Shown here piece after piece: positions 15,468 to 24,264 of a DNA stretch of 64,000 nucleotides; the first letter of the stretch is position 1; each line of letters begins with the position of its first letter. Location of the stretch: NCBI GenBank assembly GCA_029624735.1, contig JARSSM010000011.1, positions 322,495 to 386,494 on the forward strand. The letters are read 5' to 3'. The stretch is from Defluviicoccus sp. GTDB taxonomy: Bacteria > Pseudomonadota > Alphaproteobacteria > Rhodospirillales > Defluviicoccaceae. Made by a program: the position numbers and the translations under genes. The notes beneath the pieces are model-generated. The model was not told where the DNA came from. It did no database searches and saw only the letters and a program-made list of their open reading frames with translations.

Positions 15468-17407
15468 GCGACGAAGAACAGGCACGGTCGGCACTGCGTG
15501 ATATTGTCGACTATGAGCGACAGATCGGGCAGCTCCTGAACAAGATCAACGCCTATAGTGCGACCATAGACGGCCAGAACAAGCATATTCAGGAGCTGGA
15601 GAAGAAGTGCGCCAAGCTCTATGATGGCGATTTGTTCTCATTCTTTATCCGCAATGCCGAGCAGCAGCAGCGACAGATCGACCGGGTCAACGAGCTCCTG
15701 ACCTGCCTCCTCGGCACCAAGGAGATGGAGCCGACTTCACCCTGTGCCGAGAAGGTCGAAAAACCGGCAAAGGACAAGGCTGGCAAAGCGCCAGCGGCGG
15801 AGAAGAAGCCAGAAGCCGCTCCGGAGGTGATCACCGTTACGAAAGAGCCCTCGAAACCTGCAAAGGCGGCAGCGGCGCTCGACCAGGCAGCAGCACGCCT
15901 GGATCAGGCAGCCAAAGCGATCGGCAGGGCGGCAGCGAAGGCCAAACCCAGCAAGGTTGAGCAGTGCCTACGGACGATCAACGTCGCCATGGCCGAAGCG
16001 ACGCAGTTTCACGCAAGCCGGGCATCCGTCGAGAAGATTGTCGATGCCGACACGAAGGCCGCGGGAGTCTTGCGCGTCCGCGACACAAAGGGGCACGGTC
16101 TGCATGGCGTGACCATACCGGCCGGAAGCGTCAGCGCCTCAGCCCTGCGATCGGTGACGCTTGTGCTCAAGGATGATGGCGCCCGCTACGTCCGTATCCG
16201 CGTCCGGCAGAAAGGCAGCGGCAGTAACAATGCCGTCTGCTCGGTCGACCTCCGCGACGGCAGCGTCTGCAACGTCGCATCGTCGCGGGAAGGCGCCAGC
16301 GTCGACGCTCAGGTCCGCCGCCTCGCCAACCGGTGGTTCGAGATTGCGTTTTCCGCGCCCCTGCAGCCGTCGGCCGAGACGGTCGAGCTGCAAATCATAA
16401 CCCTGCCGAAGTTCAACGCTAACTCCAGCCTGAAGGCAGGCGTGCCTGAAAGAGGTTTCTTAGTCCGGGGCGTCAGCCTCGGGGCCGCCGACGAACCGAT
16501 TGCGACCACGGAGGAAAAACCAACCGTCGCAAAGCAGGCTCGGGTCCCTGCCAAAGCCGTCTCCGCAGCGACCAAGACGCAGCGGGAGGAGGAGCGGCGG
16601 CAGCAGAACTGCAAGGCCTACCTGGAGTCCGGCGCCTACGATCGGATCGCTGCCCTCGCCGGTCTGCACGCCGGCCGGCGCGCGTTCATCATCGGCAATG
16701 GCCCCTCGATCAACGGGCAGGACTTAACGCTGCTCCGGAACGAGATCACCTTCGTCACCAACTGGTTTGTCAATCACCCGCACTTCACCGAAATCAATCC
16801 CGCCTATTACTGCGTTTCGTCGCACGAGATGTTCGGTGGCTGGAACAATCCCGCGCCCTCCGCCAACCCCGACTGGCTCAAGGCCATGACCGCGTTGGCT
16901 GGGCGATCGCACAAGATCTTCTCATTCCGTTTCAAGGACTACATCGACAGTAGCCGGATTTTCCCGGCCGGAGAGTGCGACTACCTCTTGTTCGATCGGC
17001 CCAAACAGCTCGTCGATGCGAGGGGTGATATCAACCTCGATCTCAGCCAGCCGATGGATGATGGCTATACGGGCATTATCACATTCTGCCTGCCGCTAGC
17101 GCTGCACTTGGGCATTCGCGAGATCTACCTTATCGGCTGCGATTGCGACTACGGCCTAGCGACCCCCGAAGCACCGAAGAAGTACTTCTACGATTATTCC
17201 CGCCACACCACGAGTACGACCAAGTATGACAGCCTGAAGCGGATTTGGGCCGACAATGGCCCCATTTTCCAGGCCTATCAGGTCGTGGCCGAGCGGTTCG
17301 CCGCTGCAGGCGCGCGGATCGTCAACTGCACCGCCGGCGGCCGGCTGGAGGTGTTTCCCCGCGCCCGCTACGAAACCGTCGTCGGCCGCAAAGCGGTCGC
17401 TGCTTAA
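15464..17407 (+). CDS. DUF115-like protein with coiled-coil and beta-rich N-terminal extension
   Basis: A 647-residue mosaic. Residues 5-55 and 63-80 look coiled-coil, 85-165 are Ala/Lys/Pro-rich linker, 170-330 are beta-rich without a recognised family, and about 400-635 match the DUF115/MptE-like (Maf-type flagellin glycosylation) fold: 'AFIIGNGPSINGQDL', 'FVTNWFVNH', 'YYCVSSHEMF', 'REIYLIGCDCDYG' and 'HTTSTTKYDSL'. This fold transfers nonulosonate-type sugars in the Maf proteins and is frequent in polysaccharide loci. The ATG overlaps the upstream stop (ATGA) and the GT8-like gene begins 13 nt after its stop. Function in surface glycan assembly is inferred; the N-terminal extension could tether it to a complex. 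Confidence 0.75.
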   Translation: MSDEEQARSALRDIVDYERQIGQLLNKINAYSATIDGQNKHIQELEKKCAKLYDGDLFSFFIRNAEQQQRQIDRVNELLTCLLGTKEMEPTSPCAEKVEKPAKDKAGKAPAAEKKPEAAPEVITVTKEPSKPAKAAAALDQAAARLDQAAKAIGRAAAKAKPSKVEQCLRTINVAMAEATQFHASRASVEKIVDADTKAAGVLRVRDTKGHGLHGVTIPAGSVSASALRSVTLVLKDDGARYVRIRVRQKGSGSNNAVCSVDLRDGSVCNVASSREGASVDAQVRRLANRWFEIAFSAPLQPSAETVELQIITLPKFNANSSLKAGVPERGFLVRGVSLGAADEPIATTEEKPTVAKQARVPAKAVSAATKTQREEERRQQNCKAYLESGAYDRIAALAGLHAGRRAFIIGNGPSINGQDLTLLRNEITFVTNWFVNHPHFTEINPAYYCVSSHEMFGGWNNPAPSANPDWLKAMTALAGRSHKIFSFRFKDYIDSSRIFPAGECDYLLFDRPKQLVDARGDINLDLSQPMDDGYTGIITFCLPLALHLGIREIYLIGCDCDYGLATPEAPKKYFYDYSRHTTSTTKYDSLKRIWADNGPIFQAYQVVAERFAAAGARIVNCTAGGRLEVFPRARYETVVGRKAVAA

Positions 17408-17420
17408 GAGGGTGCCAGCC

Positions 17421-18404
17421 ATGCGCAACGATACCGTCGCCTTGTGTTCGGTCGTCAACGACCCGTTCGTTCCCGGCTTCATCTGCATGGAGCGCAGCCT
17501 GCGTCGTACGAATCCGGATTGGGACTTTCCTCTGTTCGTGTTCTATGAAGATGATATTTGCCCACTTTCGGCGGGATCGAGGCAGCTCATCGACAAATAC
17601 TGTGACAATGTGCGCTTCGTCTGTATCGATGTGAAGGGTTTCGCCGACCTTTTCGAGTATGCGCGAACCGTCATTGGCACGCCGGAGCGGCTCATGCCGG
17701 CTTTCTTTATCCTCGAAGCATTTCGGATGAAGACGTTCGGCCGGGTAATCTGCCTCGACAGCGACATCCTGATCCGCGGATCGCTGGCTGAGCTCCTCAT
17801 CACCGATTTTCCCTTCTCGGCCGTGCGCGCCGCAGATGGGATCACCAACGAGCCCCGGTCCTTTGTCAACACCGGCCTGATGGTGATCGGGGAGGCATTG
17901 TTGCAGGGCTTCGATCTTTCCGCGGCCATCCAGTCCGTACGGGACAAGCTCCCGGCTCCCGGCTCTGGCAAGGCGGACCAAGCCATCATCAACATGCTGT
18001 TCGACAACGACAGCATCGGCTACCTGCCCCGCCGCTTCAATTACACCAAGCGCATGCTGATGATTGAAGCAGGCGCCCTCAACGATTGTGACGCCTATGA
18101 CGCTTTCCTCACCGCACGCGACATCCGCATGTTCCACTACGTCGGGGAGAAACCCTGGAACCTCAAGGTCCGCAACGCCGAGAACGGGTATGGTGCGATC
18201 GAGGAACTGTGGACCCGTGAACTGATGTCATTCGCCGAGCGTGACCTTCTGGTCTTTCTCGACGATATGCGCCGCTCTTGGTTCCGACGCTACGCAGATG
18301 CCGCCTCCTCCTGCGCTGGCAAGAATGAGGACGGCGGCAAGGGCGGCAGCGGACACCCGCGCGAGCTGTTCGAAAAGCAGGTCGCGAAGCGGATGGGGTT
18401 GTGA
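17421..18404 (+). CDS. Glycosyltransferase, GT8-like
   Basis: A 327-residue enzyme with the GT-A features of family 8: N-terminal 'VALCSVVNDPFVPGFICMERSLR', the nucleotide-sugar metal motif 'CLDSDILI' (D113-x-D115), 'SFVNTGLMVI' (about 155-164) and 'ADQAIINMLF' (about 191-200). GT8 members transfer glucose or galactose with retention of configuration, often to lipopolysaccharide or glycogenin-type acceptors. An upstream-open frame overlaps the previous gene, but the ATG at 17421 has AAGAGGG 10 nt ahead and gives the expected N-terminus. It is the third gene of the operon; the acyltransferase starts 6 nt after its stop. Sugar and acceptor are unknown. Confidence 0.83.
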   Translation: MRNDTVALCSVVNDPFVPGFICMERSLRRTNPDWDFPLFVFYEDDICPLSAGSRQLIDKYCDNVRFVCIDVKGFADLFEYARTVIGTPERLMPAFFILEAFRMKTFGRVICLDSDILIRGSLAELLITDFPFSAVRAADGITNEPRSFVNTGLMVIGEALLQGFDLSAAIQSVRDKLPAPGSGKADQAIINMLFDNDSIGYLPRRFNYTKRMLMIEAGALNDCDAYDAFLTARDIRMFHYVGEKPWNLKVRNAENGYGAIEELWTRELMSFAERDLLVFLDDMRRSWFRRYADAASSCAGKNEDGGKGGSGHPRELFEKQVAKRMGL

Positions 18405-18410
18405 GCACCC

Positions 18411-19229
18411 ATGCCTGACACCGCGTTACTGGACGCCGGCAGCCCGGCGACCTTCGGCCCAGCGACGGTTGAAGGTCTGGCGGCGCTCGGCATGGTGATG
18501 AAATCCCTTTCCGCTCTGCCCACCACTCTCGAGGCCGAACTGCCGGTGCGTCTCGCCGGCGTGGCGATGAAGGGGGATTGTGCCGTCGGCGCCTTCACGT
18601 ATTTCGGCAGCCAGTGCGCGATGCGTTCGGCTCGGATCGGGCGCTACTGCTCGATCGCGTCCCGGATCGTCATCGCGCCTTCGGAGCATCCGCTCGACTG
18701 GCTCAGCACCCATCCGTTCCAGTACGACGGTGCGGACTCGTTTCGCAAGGCACCGGAATACCGCCGCATTGCCGGTGCGGGCACCTTTGTCGGCAATCAG
18801 CGCGACACCATCATCGGCAACGACGTATGGATCGGCGAAGGCGTGTTCATCAGGAAGGGCGTCACCATTGGCGATGGCGCCGTCATCGCCGCGCACGCCT
18901 GCGTCACGCGTTCGGTCGAACCCTATGCGGTGGTCGCCGGAACGCCCGCCCGCCCTGTCCGCTTTCGCCACCCGGCACCGCTCATCGAGCGGCTGCTGCG
19001 GCTGAAGTGGTGGAACTACGACCTCTCGGCGATTACCCGGGAGCTCGCCTACGATGACTGCGAGGCGACAGTCAGCCGCCTCGAACAGCTGGCCGAGGCG
19101 GGCGAACTGCCGCCATTCACCCCACGCGCCATCGTCCTCACGCGGAGCCGGGACGAGCGCGGCAACGGCGAAAAAGGTGGCCAGGGCGCTTGTGGCGCAG
19201 AGACGATCTCGATGCGCGTTCGAAGCTGA
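18411..19229 (+). CDS. Hexapeptide-repeat acyltransferase (CatB/WbbJ type)
   Basis: A 272-residue protein whose middle (about 45-185) is a left-handed beta-helix of hexapeptide repeats, ending in 'IGNDVWIGEGVFIRKGVTIGDGAVIAAHACVTRSVEPYAVVAGTPA', the classic CoA-dependent acyltransferase signature with a catalytic-type histidine in the preceding loop ('PSEHPLDWLSTHPF'). About 85 C-terminal residues are helical and charged. It would O- or N-acylate a sugar. It closes the four-gene operon that starts at 14250 and runs convergently into the HNH gene. The acceptor is presumably the glycan made by its neighbours (inference). Confidence 0.85.
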   Translation: MPDTALLDAGSPATFGPATVEGLAALGMVMKSLSALPTTLEAELPVRLAGVAMKGDCAVGAFTYFGSQCAMRSARIGRYCSIASRIVIAPSEHPLDWLSTHPFQYDGADSFRKAPEYRRIAGAGTFVGNQRDTIIGNDVWIGEGVFIRKGVTIGDGAVIAAHACVTRSVEPYAVVAGTPARPVRFRHPAPLIERLLRLKWWNYDLSAITRELAYDDCEATVSRLEQLAEAGELPPFTPRAIVLTRSRDERGNGEKGGQGACGAETISMRVRS

Positions 19230-19281
19230 CCGTCGCCCTTCCGCTTCCCGCCAAACTCCCCCGATGCCGAGGCTCACCGCA

Positions 19282-19833
19282 TCACGACGGGTCGAGCTCT
19301 GTATCCCAGTAGAGGAAGTCGCGCCAGCTCTCGTGAAGATAGTTGGGTGGGAACAGGCGGCCGTTCTGCTGCAGCTCGTAACTCGTCGGTTGCATCGGCG
19401 CGCGCCGCGGAAAGATGCCGCAGTCGGCTGGCAAACGGTGACCCTTGCGCAGATTGCAGGGCTCGCAAGCCGCGACGACGTTGCTCCACTCGGTCCTGCC
19501 GCCGCGAACCTTGGGGATCACGTGATCGAAGGTCAAATCCTCGGCCACGAAGGAGTGCCCGCAGTACTGGCAGGTGAAATGGTCGCGCAGGAACACGTTG
19601 AAACGGGTAAAGGCGGGCCTGCGATCGACAGGCACGAACTGTTTCAGCACGATCACGCTGGGCAGTCGGATCTCCCGGCTGGGCGAGCGGACCGAGCGCT
19701 CGTACTCGGAGATGACGACGACGCGACGCAAGAACACCGCCTTCACGGCTTCCTGCCACGGCCACAGCGAGAGCGGGAAATAGCTTAGCGGGCGAAAGTC
19801 CGCATTGAGCACAAGGGCCGGATAGTTCTGCAT
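19282..19833 (-). CDS. HNH endonuclease family protein
   Basis: The 183-residue product has the HNH/zinc-ribbon core 'CQYCGHSF' ... 'LTFDHVIPKVRGGRTEWSNVVAACEPCNLRKG' (about 99-138): two CxxC knuckles flanking the DH...N...N metal-dependent nuclease site. The N-terminal 'ALVLNADFRPLSYFPLSLWPWQEAVKAV' and C-terminal 'PPNYLHESWRDFLYW' are standard for a chromosomally conserved bacterial HNH group that is not tied to mobile elements. Its biological substrate is unknown. The frame is open 64 codons further upstream, but the ATG at 19833 gives the conserved N-terminus 'MQNYPALVLNADFRPL'. Confidence 0.85.
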   Translation of the reverse strand: MQNYPALVLNADFRPLSYFPLSLWPWQEAVKAVFLRRVVVISEYERSVRSPSREIRLPSVIVLKQFVPVDRRPAFTRFNVFLRDHFTCQYCGHSFVAEDLTFDHVIPKVRGGRTEWSNVVAACEPCNLRKGHRLPADCGIFPRRAPMQPTSYELQQNGRLFPPNYLHESWRDFLYWDTELDPS

Positions 19834-19960
19834 ACCCGTTGAGCCGATCGCCACACTAGAAAGCGCAAGGTACGCTACTCTATTTTGCGATCGGATGCCA
19901 AAGGGTCTCGGCGTGAAAAATTCATGAAGCGTGGCGCAGCTGCCGCGCGGCCAAGGAGAC

Positions 19961-20842
19961 CTAACACACAGCCATGAGACGAGCCGTGGCAACCGGCAGC
20001 GACCGCATGCCATCCGCAAGCGCAACGTAGTCAGCGTCGTCCGGATCGAGGTGGCCGTGCCGCATCAGGAAATCGATCACCACGAGGGCGCAATTGAACT
20101 TGAACGCGTCGGTATCGCGAACGGTCTCGATGACCTGCTCGATCGGCCACAGTTCGAACGACGCGATCTCGTCGTCGGTGTTGACCGGCACGAAATCCTC
20201 TGGCACCTCAAGGTCATAGAGATAGAGGACGTCCCGCCGCAGCCCCTCTGGCTGCCGGGTGGCGTAGGTTATGGTGCCAACCGCTTGGGCAGAACGAATC
20301 AAGGCGTCAGTAATGCTCGCCTCCTCGGCCGCCTCCTTGGTGAGCGTCTCCCGCACGGTGTAGCCCGCCGGCCGGCCGCCGGCGACAAGCTGGTCGAGCT
20401 TGCCGGGAGCGGTTGGCTTGGAGAGGCTGCGGCGGCCGACCCATATCTTGAGGCCCGTCTCACTGCGGACAAAACCGTTGACGTGAACGCCGCTGGCAAC
20501 CAAGCCGAATCGGGGGACCGCGGCCCGCTCGACCGTCAACAGCGCTGTTTCCGATCGGTTTGAAAGCACCGGATAGGGCTCATCGCGCCAACCTCCAAGC
20601 AGGCCGCGCGTGCGCACCTGCCGCAGCACCGTATCGACGGCCGCTGTCCGCTGGTCCGCGGTCGCAAGAGCGGAAGAGAGCTCCAGTCGCCCGCTCGTCC
20701 ATTCAAAGACGGCAGGAAACGTGGCCAGAAGGGCGCCAAAGTCGGGCTCGACAAAGCCCACCACCTCCCCTTCGACAACGAATGGCCGGTAGTCGCTTGG
20801 ATTGAAGCGGGCGCACGCGCGAACACGATCGAGGAAGCTCAA
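19961..20842 (-). CDS. DUF4743/Nudix hydrolase
   Basis: A 293-residue protein with an N-terminal DUF4743 domain (about 1-115) and a Nudix domain (about 118-270). The Nudix region reads 'GKLDQLVAGGRPAGYTVRETLTKEAAEEASI': the RExxxxEAxEE half of the box is intact while the preceding glutamate position is relaxed, as in the plant and bacterial TPK-associated Nudix group. That group has been linked to hydrolysis of damaged thiamine diphosphates. The start is a TTG with AGGAG 7-8 nt ahead. It is downstream of gcrA on the same strand. The chemistry is inferred from relatives. Confidence 0.85.
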   Translation of the reverse strand: MSFLDRVRACARFNPSDYRPFVVEGEVVGFVEPDFGALLATFPAVFEWTSGRLELSSALATADQRTAAVDTVLRQVRTRGLLGGWRDEPYPVLSNRSETALLTVERAAVPRFGLVASGVHVNGFVRSETGLKIWVGRRSLSKPTAPGKLDQLVAGGRPAGYTVRETLTKEAAEEASITDALIRSAQAVGTITYATRQPEGLRRDVLYLYDLEVPEDFVPVNTDDEIASFELWPIEQVIETVRDTDAFKFNCALVVIDFLMRHGHLDPDDADYVALADGMRSLPVATARLMAVC

Positions 20843-20891
20843 CGGCGGACTCCTGGAACAGCGGACGACGCTGGCACGCCGCTCGTGCTGC

Positions 20892-21248
20892 TTAGCCGTT
20901 GCCGCGAACCTTGGCCGGCTTGATATAGGCTACGGCGCAGTGCTTGGCGCAATACGGCTTGCCGAGGACTTTTGGTCCGCCGCAGAAATGAAACCCCTCA
21001 TCTGACGGATTTCCGACCGGCCAGCTACACATGTCGGCGCTCAGGTTATCAAGGCGGATCACATCGGCGGGCTGCGGTTCTTGCTTTGGCGACTGCCGCC
21101 GTTTGGGCAGCCCAAGGCGGTGAACCTTGCCGATGACCGCGTTCTTGGTAATCCCAAGCCGCCTGCCAATCTCGCTGGTCGGCAACTCCTCGGACCAGAG
21201 TGCCATCAGAACGGCGATTCGTTCCGGTGTCCAGTCGTTGTTCGACAT
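20892..21248 (-). CDS. gcrA: GcrA cell-cycle regulator
   Basis: A 118-residue alphaproteobacterial regulator. The N-terminal helix-turn-helix reads 'WTPERIAVLMALWSEELPTSEIGRRLGITKNAVIGKVHRLGL' (about 5-46), the diagnostic GcrA sequence, and the C-terminal cysteine/histidine cluster 'CSWPVGNP...FCGG...YCAKHCAVAY' (about 76-108) is also conserved. In Caulobacter GcrA associates with sigma-70 RNA polymerase and activates promoters carrying GANTC sites methylated by CcrM. The frame is open to 21341, but the ATG at 21248 gives the canonical MSNNDWTPERI start. The upstream region holds a DnaA box and GANTC sites, consistent with cell-cycle control. Confidence 0.95.
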   Translation of the reverse strand: MSNNDWTPERIAVLMALWSEELPTSEIGRRLGITKNAVIGKVHRLGLPKRRQSPKQEPQPADVIRLDNLSADMCSWPVGNPSDEGFHFCGGPKVLGKPYCAKHCAVAYIKPAKVRGNG

Positions 21249-21343
21249 CGCTCCCTCAGCCAGCCAGCCCAGCGCCGAAGCCGCACGGCGGCACAACCTG
21301 TGCCACAATCGGCCGCGGCGCGGCCCCACGAACGTCCACATTG

Positions 21344-21389
21344 TTGCGGGTTGATTCCCGCAAGTCCACTACATATTGCGTTATCCACA
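21344..21389 (-). promoter_or_regulatory. gcrA upstream region: perfect DnaA box plus GANTC in a dyad
   Basis: TTATCCACA (21381-21389) is a perfect DnaA box about 133 nt ahead of the gcrA start. At 21344-21363 TTGCGGG and CCCGCAA form a 7-bp dyad whose loop and edge contain GATTC (21353-21357), a CcrM-type GANTC site; another GANTC (GAATC) lies near 21484. In Caulobacter, gcrA is activated by DnaA and affected by methylation, so this layout fits the known circuit. Confidence 0.65.
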
Positions 21390-21496
21390 ATATTTATCGC
21401 TGGCTGGCGTAAGCTTCGCGCAAATGTTGATGTCGGGCGTCGGGTTCGCGGGAAACGAGTCCTCCGATCGGGCGCCTGACGCCGAATCGAGAGCGG

Positions 21497-21970
21497 TCAC
21501 TCACCGGGGCGATAGAAGACGAACGTACCGATGCAGGCGCACGACGTGCGCGGCCACGCCCAGGGCGGGAGCACTCCACTGGGGTGGAAATCCGTTGCAC
21601 CGCCGGTGGGATCCTTAAGCGCCCGCGAAACGGCGCGCACGGCAGTGCGCAGGCACAGCGCCAATCTCGGGTCGGCAAAATCGGCTGGGAGCGGAGGTTC
21701 AGGTAGTTCCCCTTTCAAGACCGACTGCAGAGCAACCAGCCAATCCGCAAACGCAAGGCCGTTGGCAGCCGCGATCGCAGATGAGCCTGGAGGAGTACGC
21801 CCTTCGGCGCGGTTGCACAGGGCTGCGGCGATGCCTTCAAGAGTCCTCACCGGCTCATCTTGCGTCTGGCGGGCTAGGATGAGAGCGAGATGCCGAGTCA
21901 AACGGCCAAACGTGATGGCAGAAGCATCGCCGCCCGCGTCTGGGCGCCGCGAGAGAGTCTCGTCGAGCAT
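21497..21970 (-). CDS. SleB-like cell-wall hydrolase, likely phage-type endolysin
   Basis: A 157-residue protein whose C-terminal half contains 'DPTGGATDFHPS....PPWA' and ends 'IGTFVFYRP', the landmarks of the SleB/hydrolase_2 lytic-transglycosylase-like family; 'EGIAAALCNRAEG' (about 45-57) corresponds to the N-terminal helix with the catalytic-type Glu. There is no signal peptide, so a holin or other export route would be needed, as for phage endolysins. It is the last gene of the virion block, 110 nt after the terminase. An A+T-rich stretch with TTGACT precedes its start, so it may also have its own promoter. Confidence 0.72.
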   Translation of the reverse strand: MLDETLSRRPDAGGDASAITFGRLTRHLALILARQTQDEPVRTLEGIAAALCNRAEGRTPPGSSAIAAANGLAFADWLVALQSVLKGELPEPPLPADFADPRLALCLRTAVRAVSRALKDPTGGATDFHPSGVLPPWAWPRTSCACIGTFVFYRPGE

Positions 21971-22080
21971 TGAACACCTTACTCAAGTCAAGTTATTGGA
22001 AGAACGTGAGTTGCGGGAAACGCAGGCGGGGCCGGCCGCGCTGGCTGCGGGCCGGCGTTGATTGGTGGGGGCGTTGGGGG

Positions 22081-23583
22081 TCAGAGAAGGATCGAAAAAT
22101 CGTGGTCTGCCGCGGCCACCGGCTGCGATCGCCAAAGTGTACCGGCCGATGGCGGCCCCGGCTGAGCATGCCGCGACAGCCGGACTGGCTCGTTCAAGAG
22201 ACAGCCGGCAACGGCGTCGAGGCCGTCATCAGCCGCTCTGCCGCCTGGCTGCCACTCCCGCATTTCCTCAATGAAGGGCGTCTGCCAGACGCTCCGGTGC
22301 ACCTGCAGACGATTCGCCGCCAGCACTGCATCGAAGGCATCGAGGATGCGCATGTCCTTGTTGCGGGTTGAGTTCTTCTCGATAACAGCGCAGTTGAGAC
22401 CGGCCCGGCGCAGCTCGTTGCGCAGCAGCCCGGGAAGAAACCGGCCGATCCCGTTGCTCTCCAGCGTCATCGCCGGGATGAACAGTGCCTTCAGGAACGC
22501 CGCCACTTGCCGACAGAGTTGGGTCGCCGCATCGACATCGCCCAACAGCGCCGGATCGTGCTCAAGATAACGGATGCGGTGAAGCCAATAGGCGCCCTCC
22601 TCGTCGGTGAACACGGCTGCCACGACACTGGCATCGCCCTTGCCGGGGGCCCCGTAAGCCGGATCCCACCAGCACGAGACCGACACCAGCTTGCGGCCGG
22701 CGAGCGTCAGCAGCGCCTGGCGGTTGCCCTCGGCATAGATGAGTTCGTCGTCGTAGGGGCGAAGCAGGTTGGGGTCCAGGCGGCTCTCGGTAATGCTGCG
22801 GGGTTTCAGCATCATCTGGCTCTCGAACTTCGCCGGCCCCGTCCGCTGCCTGACCGCCTCGATCTTCTCGAGCGGAAACCGCTCCGGCCAGCGGCTTTGC
22901 CCTCGGTTGAGAACCGCCATCTCCAAGCGCTTGAAGCCGTCGAGGAACGGACGTGTCTCAGCCACCTCCGCGCGCGCCTCGTCGGCATAAATGGTGTAAT
23001 AGGTGTGCGGTGTGCCGACGAATAGCTTGAGGCCGCCCGGAACCAGGACGTAGTCGATCTCGTGCAGGCGCTGGCGCAAGTCCTCACGCTTGGCCGCCGT
23101 GTCGCAGGTGTTCGGGACCTCGACATCATCGCAGATGACGACATCCGCCCGCAGGCCCGTCACGTTCGCGGCGATGCCCTTCGCCAGCATTGACGGGTCG
23201 CGGAGCTCGGCCTTGCGGGCTACGGTGAACTGGTCCGCGGCCCACGTATCGGTTCGCCGCGGCCGCAAGTGGGCCGTCAACGGATGACGCTCGATGATCC
23301 GCTTGACGTTGCGGACCATCTTCTTCGCCAGCGCAAAGTCGCCAGCCAGGACCAGGATGCGCGTGTCCTGCATACGCAGCAACAGCCACGCGCAAAACAA
23401 CCCAACCAGTGTGGATTTGCCGGAGCTGCGAAACGCGAGCAACAGCAATTCCCGATCGCCGTCGCGCCAGCGCTGCATCAGCCAACGCGCCATGGCGACA
23501 TGCAAGCGCGGCGTTTCGAGGTCCTGGTGCCAGTTCCAGATCCAGACGAATTGCGGAAAGTCGACCTCCCGCTTCCGGTTCAT
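22081..23583 (-). CDS. Large terminase subunit (DNA-packaging motor), podovirus type
   Basis: A 500-residue packaging ATPase/nuclease. The ATPase half has a phage-type Walker A variant 'AFRSSGKSTLVG' (about 31-42), Walker B 'ADVVICDDVEVPNT' and a coupling-motif region 'LKLFVGTPHTYY'; the RNase H-like nuclease half shows 'WWDPAYGAPGKGDASV' and the late acidic motif 'DDGLDAVAG'. It would dock on the portal and drive DNA into the capsid. The frame is open upstream to a TTG at 23793, but that 70-residue part is unlike terminases; the ATG at 23583 has AGGGGG about 8 nt upstream and gives a normal N-terminus. All motor motifs look intact, arguing against simple decay. Confidence 0.9.
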   Translation of the reverse strand: MNRKREVDFPQFVWIWNWHQDLETPRLHVAMARWLMQRWRDGDRELLLLAFRSSGKSTLVGLFCAWLLLRMQDTRILVLAGDFALAKKMVRNVKRIIERHPLTAHLRPRRTDTWAADQFTVARKAELRDPSMLAKGIAANVTGLRADVVICDDVEVPNTCDTAAKREDLRQRLHEIDYVLVPGGLKLFVGTPHTYYTIYADEARAEVAETRPFLDGFKRLEMAVLNRGQSRWPERFPLEKIEAVRQRTGPAKFESQMMLKPRSITESRLDPNLLRPYDDELIYAEGNRQALLTLAGRKLVSVSCWWDPAYGAPGKGDASVVAAVFTDEEGAYWLHRIRYLEHDPALLGDVDAATQLCRQVAAFLKALFIPAMTLESNGIGRFLPGLLRNELRRAGLNCAVIEKNSTRNKDMRILDAFDAVLAANRLQVHRSVWQTPFIEEMREWQPGGRAADDGLDAVAGCLLNEPVRLSRHAQPGPPSAGTLWRSQPVAAADHDFSILL

Positions 23584-23789
23584 GGCCCGTGCCCCCTGAT
23601 CCCGCGCCCCGTCCTTGGCCGGGACGATCGGCGTCTTTGCGGTGAAACCACGCCCGGCCTCCCGTTCCGAAAGTGACCTTCTGAGGCGGCCGCATTCATC
23701 GCCGGTCGTACCCTCCCGTTCGGGGTGAGAGATCGCAGCTCTTTTCCCTGATTCGTTCAGGTACCGCAGCGCGGCCGACTCCGCTCGCG

Positions 23790-24170
23790 TCAAGCCTCCC
23801 AGTCGTCGTGCCCGTCAAGCGCCGCCTTGGCCGTCTCGATCAGCGTTTCGAGCTCAGCATCGGCTTCCGCGGCACCGACCGGCATGGCAGCGCCTTCACC
23901 TTCGGCACAGGCGGCAAGCTTTAGCAGCAGCTGGATGTGCAAAATGGCGGCCCGGCACCCGGACTGGTAGGCGACAAACGACTTTGCGTCCTCAGGAGCC
24001 GGGCCCGCGCTGAACCGTCGGTAGGTGTCGATCGCGCGGCGCAATAGGGCAGGCAGGCCGTGACGTAGATCCTGTCTGAGATCGGACACGGCGGGCATGG
24101 CTCGTTCCCGCGGCGATGCGCGGTCGATCTCCGGACGGACGGGCGAGGCCTTTTTCATCGTTCGAAGCAT
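23790..24170 (-). CDS. Small phage-block protein upstream of terminase (possible small terminase)
   Basis: A 126-residue, mostly helical, acidic-C-terminal protein that I do not recognise by sequence. 'DLRHGLPALLRRAIDTYRRF' and 'GCRAAILHIQLLLKLAACAE' are strong amphipathic helices. Its position just ahead of the large terminase is where many phages keep the small, DNA-recognising subunit, but no helix-turn-helix is evident, so this is only a positional guess. Neither candidate start (24170 or 24158) has a strong ribosome-binding site. About 200 nt separate it from the terminase start I prefer. Confidence 0.55.
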   Translation of the reverse strand: MLRTMKKASPVRPEIDRASPRERAMPAVSDLRQDLRHGLPALLRRAIDTYRRFSAGPAPEDAKSFVAYQSGCRAAILHIQLLLKLAACAEGEGAAMPVGAAEADAELETLIETAKAALDGHDDWEA

Positions 24171-24264
24171 CCACGACCGTTGGCAAGCGCTCTCTCACTC
24201 TGCGTCGGCGCGCCGTAGCGCGGTCGCCGTTGGCCGCCGTACGCAAGTCCCTGCCGAGCGGCGC

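Noticed and set aside
23584..23793. 70-residue N-terminal extension of the terminase from a TTG
   Set aside because: Unlike terminase sequence; the ATG at 23583 has a strong AGGGGG site and correct family start.
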